64,000 nt of DNA, taken from Halisarca cf. caerulea (lineage: Eukaryota > Porifera > Demospongiae > Chondrillida > Halisarcidae). The notes under the pieces were generated by a model, which was given only the letters and a program-made list of their open reading frames with translations, ran no database searches and had not been told where the DNA came from. Location of the stretch: assembly GCA_963170055.1 (NCBI GenBank), contig CAUJGJ010000078.1:1-64000 (forward strand), read 5' to 3'. Positions within the stretch are counted from its first letter, which is position 1; each line of letters opens with the position of its first letter. Positions 1 to 9,700 of this stretch are shown one piece after another. The translations under genes were made by a program, and so were the position numbers.

Positions 1-430
1 CTCCTCCATGTTGCTGGACCTGTCCTACCAAGACGACCTGAATCTGGTGCATTGTGGTGCTTGGACTAGTCTGAGTAGTGTCAGTGTTCAGGTGTCCAGC
101 AGCTGATTGGCGCCCGTGGTACTCGTTGTGTAGGATGTAATGGTTCCACAGCCCTGACGTCTTGCCCGCTCGAGTAGCCAGTCCACCCTGTCCATCAATT
201 GATCTGTTCAAAGTGGCACCTCCCAGTGATGTCTAGTCTGGATCCCCTTCTGATGATTCCACAGATGCAACTGGTCTGACGGTAGACTTGTCGCAGCCTG
301 GCTAAATTTTTGGGGCATGATGTACCTCCCTGTCCTCGTCGGATGCCCTGGGCACACAAGTTAGTCGTGTGGCAAAGAGAGGTACGAGAATGACTGCTAT
401 TTATAGCTATACTGCGTGTTGACAATTACA
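1..430. other. Unique flank, higher GC; possible minus-strand promoter or exon
   Basis: This stretch is non-repetitive and visibly richer in G+C than the AT-rich DNA after it. On the minus strand a TATAAATA box lies at 405-398, and an ATG with A at -3 follows at 318, opening a 36-codon frame. A second minus-strand frame is open from 232 through the left edge (about 77 codons, no stop). Neither peptide resembles a family I recognise. The end of a gene that continues to the left is possible, but this is inference only; the frames are short enough to arise by chance. Confidence 0.2.
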
Positions 431-902
431 TAGCTAGCATTTAATTTAACATATTATGACACTATTTGGTTGGTTCTCTAATACTTTTTTTTGTTTTATA
501 TATTCACAAACTCTACTTGGTAGGTTGTGTATATATGCTAGGATATTATGCATTTGATTGATATACTGAGTTGTTAAATTGAAATATATTTCACTAGTAT
601 TCAGACTGAGATTGATTGCATGGTATTTACAATGGGTAGTTCCCATGTACAGTAGTTGGTTCACTTGCTCAGTAGCTGGTTGGTGCACCACACCCAAAAC
701 AATGCTAGGACTCCACATGAGGGCAATGCAGCAATACGTGACAAACTCTGCAAGATAACTTGTATTTTTGTTAAGTACGTCCATTACAGGCTTACTGCAT
801 ATTCTCTAAATCAATTTGTCACACCAAGTTTCACAAAAATTTCCTTTAACAAGAAGTATAGAATTTATGTAGAATTGTTTTCCAGAACCTATACCTTTGA
901 GA
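431..902. other. AT-rich intergenic DNA, nothing supported
   Basis: This AT-rich single-copy sequence has no recognisable gene, RNA or repeat. A minus-strand open frame across 446-784 has no recognisable domain, and an overlapping plus-strand frame runs at 656-910. Both look like chance frames. Confidence 0.4.
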
Positions 903-1052
903 ATGGCTGATGAAACTTTGGAGTCAATTAAGGAACGAATACTTAGGCTATTACAAACATATACGTACATACATGATTATAATAATCTCAAGTGTAGTGA
1001 AAGGAACATTAAAGTGCAGCTCTCTGGGTACATGATAGTTTGCAAGTTTTGA
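903..1052 (+). CDS. Candidate small ORF or first coding exon (49 codons)
   Basis: The frame starts at an ATG with a favourable context (A at -3, G at +4). It begins MADETLESIKERILRLLQTY, a charged, amphipathic-helix-like N-terminus unlike the low-complexity frames around it, and ends with TGA at 1050-1052. No domain is recognised. It could be a free-standing small protein, the first exon of a spliced gene (a weak GTACAT donor lies at 965), or chance. The length is below what can be trusted without transcripts. Confidence 0.2.
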   Translation: MADETLESIKERILRLLQTYTYIHDYNNLKCSERNIKVQLSGYMIVCKF

Positions 1053-1239
1053 GGGGTAGCTCAACACACAGTTATGCCTAGCTGCCATTTTGTCAGTCAC
1101 ACACAACAGTATGCCTACCCCAACAGAACAAAAACAGCAAAATTAATAATTATCTATTGGTAAATTATTATAATTGTCAAGTTACAAGAGTAAAATGAAA
1201 CGTTTTAGCTAAAATATGCATCATTATGACCATGTAGTT
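1053..1239. other. AT-rich intergenic DNA, nothing supported
   Basis: No open frame, repeat or signal is recognised here. The stretch separates the plus-strand small frame from the TG-rich tract that follows. Confidence 0.35.
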
Positions 1240-1454
1240 ACTTCTGTGTGTGTAGTGATCTCCTAGCTATAAGTCTGGGTGTGTATCTGTGTGTTGTTCT
1301 GATGTTCTTCTGTGCTAGTGGTGGTGCTTGCTGTGTGTGCAGTGGGTAGTGGTGCATGTGTGTCTGGTTGTGCAGCATGGTGTGGGTACTGTAGAATATG
1401 TAGTGTGTACTAATGTATTGTGTGTGGAGTGTAAAATGGTGTAGGGTATGGAGC
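1240..1454. repeat. TG/CA-rich low-complexity tract
   Basis: On the plus strand this stretch is dominated by TG, GTG and TGTG words (CA-rich on the minus strand), without a strict period. It lies directly downstream of the stop of the candidate zinc-finger gene, so it would be its 3' untranslated region or spacer. Its minus strand reads as His/Thr/Pro/Gln-rich peptides in more than one frame, which the composition alone explains. Confidence 0.45.
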
Positions 1455-1940
1455 TTATTGTGGCATAGGTGGAGAGTGTGTCATGAATGGTAGTGGCTGT
1501 GCATGGTGTGGAGGTGCTGATGACTGAGGGATTGTGGCTGGCGTCTGGGATGATGTGCTGGGGATCGCAGGAGTTGTGGCTGTCTTGTTGCTAGACACTG
1601 AGTGACTATCCTCTTGCCCTTGTGCACTTTCCACCTACAAGGGTAGTATTCAGCTGTTGTATATATAGGCTTTACCATACACAAGCTTACTATGTGCTTT
1701 AGCTCCTTTCTGTTGAGGTGCGGAAAGTTACATCTGTGCTTCTTCTTACACCCATTTGTGATGTTAAAGAATTTACAAAATTTAGTGTTAGTAGACTTTA
1801 CTATTGGAAAGGGCCAAACATCATAAATGTACATACATAATACCAGAACATTTGAAATGCGAGGTGTACTTACTGTGCTGTTTAGGCTTGCTAGCTTTGT
1901 CAAAATAATTATTGACAAACTGAAAACTCTTGCCAGACAT
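1455..1940 (-). CDS. Candidate CCCH zinc-finger protein, three exons
   Basis: The model joins exons 1940-1874, 1800-1676 and 1634-1455 on the minus strand and gives 123 residues. Exon 1 starts at an ATG with A at -3 and ends at a perfect GTAAGT donor. The 73-bp intron ends in a pyrimidine-rich CCCTTTCCAATAG acceptor, and the split codon (A + TA) keeps the frame. Exon 2 carries Cys31, Cys40, Cys46 and His50 in exact C-X8-C-X5-C-X3-H spacing, the CCCH zinc finger typical of RNA-binding proteins. A GTAAAG donor and CTTGTAG acceptor remove a 41-bp intron, opening a Ser/Thr/Pro/Gln-rich tail that ends in TAA at 1457-1455. If the second intron is not used, exon 2 reads on to a stop near 1481. The finger and first intron are seen directly. 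Expression, role (probably RNA binding) and the tail are inference; further 3' exons or a decayed gene are possible. Confidence 0.5.
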
Positions 1941-1992
1941 CCTTAGACTACAATACTCTGAATGCTAATATATGGCCACTTAGCTGTCCAGC

Positions 1993-2000
1993 TTTAAATA
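1993..2000 (-). promoter_or_regulatory. TATA-like box upstream of the CCCH gene
   Basis: TATTTAAA reads on the minus strand about 55 bp before the candidate start codon at 1940. A CCATATA initiator-like word lies roughly 27 bp downstream of it (A at 1973). The spacing suits a short 5' leader, but such words are common in AT-rich DNA. Confidence 0.25.
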
Positions 2001-2475
2001 TGTGCATGGATTGCATGGCTGGGGGTTCAGTGAAGGTATGATTTCGATGAACTGTTTACCATCTGTTTAGGCTAGGCAATGCTATTAGAGCTTGGGACTG
2101 TAAGGTGCTTATGAGAAATTATTTGTGCAGGAACTCTGCAACTGCCATGTTACTTTGATAAGGGCAAGGAGAAACGGTGGAAACAGCAGAAATGGCAAAA
2201 TGGCTGAAACAGTGGAAATGCTCTCAGTAAGCATTTGCCATATATTGTTTGACCCCACCCACATGCCCACATGTATCTACATACTGCACAGTCCCACCTA
2301 GTGATTGTCACTGTAAATAGTTTAGGTGAAAGTGATGTATACACAATTGGCCAAAAGAAGACATTGTACTGTAGCGAAGCGTATTGTAGGGTATATGCAT
2401 ATTGGCAACATAAACATTTTACAGTTAATTGTATTTAATGCAAACATATACAAAATATGAGCCATGTGTACACTT
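2001..2475. other. Single-copy DNA, nothing supported
   Basis: There is no recognisable gene. A short purine-rich stretch around 2160-2225 repeats GAAA, TGG and CAG words imperfectly. Minus-strand frames here have no recognisable domain and run into the CA microsatellite. Confidence 0.35.
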
Positions 2476-2520
2476 GCACACCCACCCACACCCACACAAC
2501 ACACACAACACACGCACACA

Positions 2521-2551
<31 letters not shown>
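2476..2551. repeat. (CA)n microsatellite
   Basis: An impure CACACCCA/CACAA stretch becomes a pure CA run from about 2523 to 2551. It abuts the first unit of the 63-bp minisatellite, whose ACATGG start merges with the last CA dinucleotides. Confidence 0.9.
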
Positions 2552-3820
2552 GGCTTCCTGCATCAAATAAAACACTTCCTGTGAAAAAAAATTTTCAAGT
2601 TCTGATGTGGCCACATGGCTTCCCGCATCAAGGTGAATACTTGCTGTGGAAAAGATTTCAATTTGTGATTTGACCATATGGCTACCCACATCAAAGGAAC
2701 AACTTCCTGTGATAAAAATTTCAATTTCCGACATGGAAAATAGCTTCCTGCATAAAGAAAAACTTCCTGTCAAAAAATTTCAATTTCCCACTTAAGAACA
2801 TGGCTTCCCGCATCAAAGGGAACACTTCCTGTGATAAAAATTTCACTATCCCATGTCACCACATGGATTCCCGCTTCAAAGGGAACACTTCCTGTGATAA
2901 AAATTTCACTATCCCATGCCACCACATGGATTCCCGCTTCAAAGGGAACACTTCCTTTGGTGAACATTTCAATTTACCACTCCGCCACATGGTTTCCGGC
3001 ATGAAAGGGAACACTACCTTGGTGAAAGTTTCAATTTCCCACGCCTCCATGTAGCTTCCCACATCAAAGTAAACACTTCCTGTGGTGAACATTTCAATTT
3101 ACCACTCCTCCACATGGTTTCCCGCATGAAAGGGAACACTTCCTTGGTGAAAGCTTCAATTTCCCACGCCTCCATGTAGCTTCCCACATCAAAGTAAACA
3201 CTTCCTGTGGTGAACATTTCAATTTACCACTCCTCCACATGGTTTCCCGCATGAAAGGGAACACTTCCTGTATTGAAATTTCAATATTACATGCCACCAC
3301 ATGGCTTCCCGAATTAAAGAGAATACATCCTGAGGTGAAATTGTCAATTTACCACGCCTCCACATGGCTTCCCGCATAAAAGGGAACACTTCCTGAGGTG
3401 AAAATTTTCATTTCCCACGCCACCACATGTCTTCCCCCATATAAGGGAAAACATCATGAGGTGAAAATTTTCATTTCCCACGCCACCACATGTCTTCCCC
3501 CATCAAAGGGAAAACATCATGAGGTGAAAATTTACATTTCCCACGCAACCACAAGGCTTCCTGCATCAAAGTAAAAATATCGAGAGGAGAAACTTTACAT
3601 TTCCCACGCCACCACATGGCTTCCCGCATAAAGGGAACACATAATGAGGTGAAAATTTACATTTCCCACGCCACCACATGGCTTCCCGCATCGAAGTGAA
3701 CACATCCCGAGGTGAAAATTTTCATTTCCCACGCAACCACATGGCTTCCAGCATCAAAGGGAACACTTCCTGAGGTGAAAATTTTCAATTCCCACGCCAC
3801 CACACGGCTCCCCGCATCAA
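2548..3820 (+). repeat. 63-bp minisatellite, about 20 copies
   Basis: Successive units begin with ACATGGCTTCCCGCATCAAA, continue through GGGAACACTTCCTG and AAAATTTCAATTTCC, and end CACGCCACC. Starts of the repeated ATGG were counted at 2550, 2614, 2800, 2863, 2926 and 2989, a period of 63 (one interval of 64). The unit is 21 codons long, so one minus-strand frame stays open across several copies and would encode a repeated peptide of the type GSVPFEAGIHVVAWDSEIF; frame breaks occur between copies. Copies near the CA tract are the most divergent. The array stops abruptly at the 104-bp satellite. Confidence 0.9.
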
Positions 3821-3892
3821 ACGCACATTCCCAGTGGACACACATGAAGTTTCTGAAGTGCTGTGGGCGTATTTGTGTAGTGTTGGATATGC

Positions 3893-3925
3893 TGGTGCTA
3901 ATACCAATATTTGGCACTAGCACCA
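3893..3925. repeat. Dyad-symmetric element in the satellite monomer (representative copy)
   Basis: TGGTGCTA (3893-3900) pairs with TAGCACCA (3918-3925), and inside it CCAA (3904-3907) pairs with TTGG (3911-3914) around a TAT centre. Two 3-nt segments (ATA, CAC) form a symmetric internal bulge, so the whole 33-bp block can form a hairpin or cruciform. Most CACTAGCACC monomers keep it; ACCG subtypes lose the outer pair and CACCAGCACC subtypes change it. Confidence 0.7.
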
Positions 3926-6720
3926 CGCACATTCCCAGTGGAAACACATGAATTTTCTGAAGTGCTGCGGGCGCATTTGTGAAGTGTTGGATATGATGGT
4001 GCTAATACCAATATTTGGCACTAGCACCACGCACATTCCCAGTGGACACACAAAGTTTCTTAACAGCTGTGGGCGTATTTGTGTAGTGTTGGATATGCTG
4101 GTGCTAATACCAATATTTGGCACTAGCACCATGCACATTCCCAGTGGACACACATGAAGTTTCTGAAGTGCTGTGGGCGTATTTGTGTAGTGTTGGATAT
4201 TCTGGTGCTAATACCAATATTTGGCACTAGCACCATGCACATTCCCAGTGGACACACATGAAGTTTCTGAAGTGCTGTGGGCGTATTTGTGTAGTGTTGG
4301 ATATGCTGGTGCTAATATAAATATTTGGCACTAGCACCACGCACATTCCCAGTGGACACACATGAAGTTTCTTAACTACTGTGGGCGAATTTGTGAAATG
4401 TTGGATATGCTGGTGCTAATACCAATATTTGGCAGTAGCACCACGCACATTCCCAGTGGATACACATGACCTTTCTGAAGTGCTGTGGGCGTATTTGTGT
4501 AGTGTTGGATATGCTGGTGCTAATACCAATATTTGGCACTTGCACCGCGCACATTCCCAGTGGACACACATGAAGTTTCTGAAGTGCTGCGGGCGCATTT
4601 GTGAAGTGTTGGATATGATGGTGCTAATACCAATATTTGGCACTAGCACCACGCACATTCCCAGTGGACACACAAAGTTTCTTAACAGCTGTGGGCGTAC
4701 TTGTGTAGTGTTGGATATGCTGGTGCTAATACCAATATTTGGCACTAGCACCGCGCACATTCCCAGTGGACACACATGAAGTTTCTGAAGTGCTGTGGGC
4801 GTATTTGTGTAGTGTTGGATATTCTGGTGCTAATACCAATATTTGGCACTAGCACCACGCACATTCCCAGTGGACACACATGAAGTTTCTGAAGTGCTGT
4901 GGGCGCATTTGTGAAGTGTTGGATATGCTGGTGCTAATATAAATATTTGGCACTAGCACCACGCACATTCCCAGTGGACACACATGAAGTTTCTTAACTA
5001 CTGTGGGCGTATTTGTGTAATGATGGATATGCTGGTGCTAATACCAATACTTCGCACTAGCACCACGCACATTCCCAGGGGACACACATGAAGTTTCTTA
5101 ACTACTGTGGGCGTATTTGTGTAATGTTGGATATGCTGGTGCTAATACCAATATTTGGCACTAGCACCACGCACATTCCCAGTGGACACACATGAAGTTT
5201 CTGAAGTGCTGTGGGCGTATTTGTGTAGTGTTGGATATGCTGGTGCTAATATAAATATTTGGCACTAGCACCACGCACATTCCCAGTGGACACACATGAA
5301 GTTTCTTAACTACTGTGGGCGAATTTGTGAAATGTTGGATATGCTGGTGCTAATACCAATATTTGGCACTAGCACCACGCACATTCCCAGTGGAAACACA
5401 TGACCTTTCTGAAGTGCTGTGGGCGTATTTGTGTAGTGTTGGATATGCTGGTGCTAATACCAATATTTGGCACTAGCACCACGCACATTCCCAGTGGACA
5501 CACATGAAGTTTCTGAAGTGCTGTGGGCGTATTTGTGTAGTGTTGGATATGCTGGTGCTAATACCAATATTTGGCACTTGCGCCGCGCACATTCCCAGTG
5601 GACACACATGAAGTTTCTTAAGTGCTGTGGGCGTATTTGTGTAGTGTTGGATATGCTGGTGCTAATACCAATATTTGGCACTAGCACCACGCACATTCCC
5701 AGTGGACACACATGAAGTTTCTGAAGTGCTGTGGGCGTATTTGTGTAGTGTTGGATATGCTGGTGCTAATACCAATATTTGGCACTAGCACTGCGCACAT
5801 TCCCAGTGGACACTCATGAAGTTTCTTAAGTGCTGTGGGCGTATTTGTGTAGTGTTGGATATGCTGGTGCTAATACCAATATTTGGCACTTGCACCACGC
5901 ACATTCCCAGTGGACACACATGAAGTTTCTTAACTACTGTGGGCGTATTTGTGTAGTGTTGGATATGCTGGTGCAAATACCAATATTTGGCACTAGCACC
6001 GCGCACATTCCCAGTAGACGTACATGAAGTTTCTTATATGCTGTGGGCATATTTGTGTAGTGTTCGATATACTGGTGCTAATACCAATATTTGGCACTAG
6101 CACCGCGCACATTCCCAGTGGACACACATGAAGTTTCTTATATGCTGTGGGCGTATTTGTGTAGTGTTGGATATGCTGGTGCTAATACCAATATTTGGAA
6201 CTTGCACCGCGCACATTCCCAGTGGACACACATGAAGTTTCTGAAGATCTGCGGGCTTATTTGTGTAGTGTTGGATATGCTGGGGCTAATATAAATATTT
6301 GGCACTAGCACCACGCACATTCCCAGTGGACACACATGAAGTTTCTTAACTTATGTGGGCGTATTTGTGTAGTGTTGGATATGCTGGTGCTAATACCAAT
6401 ATTTGACACTAGCACCAAGCACATTCCCAGTGGACACACATGAAGTTTCTGAAGTGCTGTGGGCGTATTTGTGTAGTGTTGGATATGCTGGTGCAAATAC
6501 CAATATTTGGAACTAGCACCGCGCACATTCCCAGTGGACACACATGAAGTTTCTCAAGATCTGCGGGCTTATTTGTGTAGTGTTGGATATGCTGGTGCTA
6601 ATATAAATATTTGGCACTAGCACCACGCACATTCTCAGTGGACACACATGAAGTTTCTTAACTGATGTGGGCGTATTTGTGTAGTGCTGGATATGCTGGT
6701 GCTAATACCAATATTTGACA

Positions 6721-9700
6721 CTAGAACCACGCACATTCCCAGTGGACACACATGAAGTTTCTGAAGTGCTGTGGACGTATTTGTGTAGTGTTGGATATGC
6801 TGGTGCTAATACCAATATTTGGCACTAGCACCGCGCACATTCCCAGTGGACACACATGAAGTTTCTTATATGCTGTGGGCGTATTTGTGTAGTGTTGGAT
6901 ATGCTGGTGGTAATACCAATATTTGGCAGTAGCACCGCGCACATTCCCAGTGGACACACATGACCTTTCTTATATGCTGTGGGCGTATTTGTGTAGTGTT
7001 GGATATGCTGGTGCTAATACCAATATTTGGCACCAGCACCGCGCACATTCCCAGTGGACACACACGACCTTTGTGAAGTGCTGTGGGCGTATTTGTGTAG
7101 TGTTGGATATGCTGGTGCTAATATAAATATTTGGCACTAGCACCACGCACATTCCCAGTGGACACACATGAAGTTTCTTAACTGATGTGGGCGTATTTGT
7201 GTAGTGTCGGATATGCTGGTGCTAATACCAATATTTGGCACTAGCACCGCGCACATTCCCAGTAGGCGTACATGAAGTTTCTTATATGCTGTGGGCGTAT
7301 TTGTGTAGTGTTGGATATACTGGTGCTAATTCCAATATTTGGCACTAGCACCGCGCACATTCCCAGTGGACACACATGAAGTTTCTGAAGTGCTGTGGGC
7401 GTATTTGTGTAGTGTTGGATATGCTGGTGCAAATACCAATATTTGGCACTAGCACCGCGCACATTCCCAGTGGACACACATGAAGTTTCTGAAGTGCTGT
7501 GGGCGCATTTGTGTAGTGTTGGATATGCTGGTGCTAATACCAATATTTGGCACCAGCACCGCGCACATTCCCAGTGGACACACACGACCTTTGTGAAGTG
7601 CTGTGGGCGTATTTGTGTAGTGTTGGATATGCTGGTGCTAATACCAATATTTGGCACTAGCACCACGCACATTCCCAGTGGACACACATGAAATTTCTTA
7701 TATGCTGTGGGCGTATTTGTGTAGTGTTGGATATGCTGGTGCTAATACCAATATTTGGCACTAGCACCACGCACATTCCCAGTGGAAACACATGAAGTTT
7801 CTGAAGTGCTGTGGGCGTATTTGTGCAGTGTTGGATATGCTGGTGCTAATACCAATACTTGGCACTAGCACCGCGCACATTCCCAGTGGACACACATGAA
7901 GTTTCTGAAGATCTGCGGGCTTATTTGTGTAGTGTTGGATATGCTGGTGCTAATACCAATATTTGACACTAGCACCACGCACATTCCCAGTGGACACACA
8001 TGAAGTTTCTGAAGTGCTGTGGGCGTATTTGTGTAGTGTTGGATATGCTGGTGCAAATACCAATATTTGGAACTAGCACCGCGCACATTCCCAGTGGACA
8101 CACATGAAGTTTCTGAAGATCTGCGGGCTTATTTGTGTAGTGTTGGATATGCTGGTGCTAATATAAATATTTGGCACCAGCACCACGCACATTCCCAGTG
8201 GACACACATGAAGTTTCTTAACTGATGTGGGCGTATTTGTGTAGTGTTGGATATGCTGGTGCTAATACCAATATTTGACACTAGCACCACGTACATTCCC
8301 AGTGGACACACATGAAGTTTCTGAAGTGCTGTGGACGTATTTGTGTAGTGTTGGATATGCTGGTGCTAATACCAATATTTGGCACTAGCACCGCGCACAT
8401 TCCCAGTGGACACACATGAAGTTTCTTATATGCTGTGGGCGTATTTGTGTAGTGTTGGATATGCTGGTGCTAATACCAATATTTGGCACTAGCACCACGC
8501 ACATTCCCAGTGGACACACATGAATAATCTAAAGTGCTGCGGGCGCATTTGTGAAGTGTTGGATATGATGGTGCTAATACCAATATTTGACACTAGCACC
8601 ACGTACATTCCCAGTGGACACACATGAAGTTTCTGAAGTGCTGTGGACGTATTTGTGTAGTGTTGGATATGCTGGTGCTAATACCAATATTTGGCACTAG
8701 CACCGCGCACATTCCCAGTGGACACACATGAAGTTTCTTATATGCTGTGGGCGTATTTGTGTAGTGTTGGATATGCTGGTGCTAATACCAATATTTGGCA
8801 CTAGCACCACGCACATTCCCAGTGGACACACATGAATAATCTAAAGTGCTGCGGGCGCATTTGTGAAGTGTTGGATATGATGGTGCTAATACCAATATTT
8901 GGCTCTAGCACCACGCACATTCCCAGTGGACACACAAAGTTTCTTAACAGCTGTGGGTGTACTTGTGTAGTGTTGGATATGCTGGTGCTAATACCAATAT
9001 TTGGCACTAGCACCATGCACATTCCCAGTGGAAACACATGAAGTTTCTGAAGTGCTGTGGGCGTATTTGTGTAGTGTTGGATATGCTGGTGCTAATACCA
9101 ATATTTGGCACTAGCACCATGCACATTCCCAGTGGACACACATGAAGTTTCTGAAGTGCTGTGGGCGTATTTGTGTAGTGTTGGATATGCTGGTGCTAAT
9201 ATAAATATTTGGCACTAGCACCACGCACATTCCCAGTGGACACACATGAAGTTTCTGAAGTGCTGTGGGTGTATTTTTGTAGTGTTTGATATGCTGGAGC
9301 TAATACCAATATTTGGCACTAGCACCAAGCACATTCCCAGGGGACACACATGAAGTTTCTTAACTACTGTGGGCGTATTTGTGTAATGTTGGATATGCTG
9401 GTGCTAATACCAATATTTGGCACTAGCACCGCGCACAATCCCAGTGGACACACATGAAGTTTCTGAAGTGCTGTGGGCGTATTTGTGTAGTGTTGGATAT
9501 GCTGGTGCTAATACCAATATTTGGCACTAGCACCACGCACATTCCCAGTGGACACACATGACCTTACTGAAGTGCTGTGGGCGTATTTGTGTAGTGTATG
9601 ATATGCTGGTGCTAATACCCATATTTGACACTTGCACCGCGCACATTCCCAGTGGACACACATGAAGTTTCTGAAGTGCTGTGGGCGTATTTGTGTAGTG

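Noticed and set aside
446..910. Minus-strand frame 446-784 and plus-strand frame 656-910 as genes
   Set aside because: They overlap each other in AT-rich DNA, lack recognisable domains and have no supporting start context.
1270..1457. Continuation of the CCCH protein past TAA (1455) and TAG with stops read as glutamine
   Set aside because: The same frame does read as a Pro/His/Thr-rich peptide beyond both stops, hinting at a ciliate-like code. However, CA-rich DNA gives such peptides in any frame, and the 825-codon transposase has no internal TAA or TAG, so the standard code fits.
2322..2773. Cysteine/valine-rich peptides over the CA microsatellite
   Set aside because: They are direct translations of the CA/TG dinucleotide run and the adjoining minisatellite.
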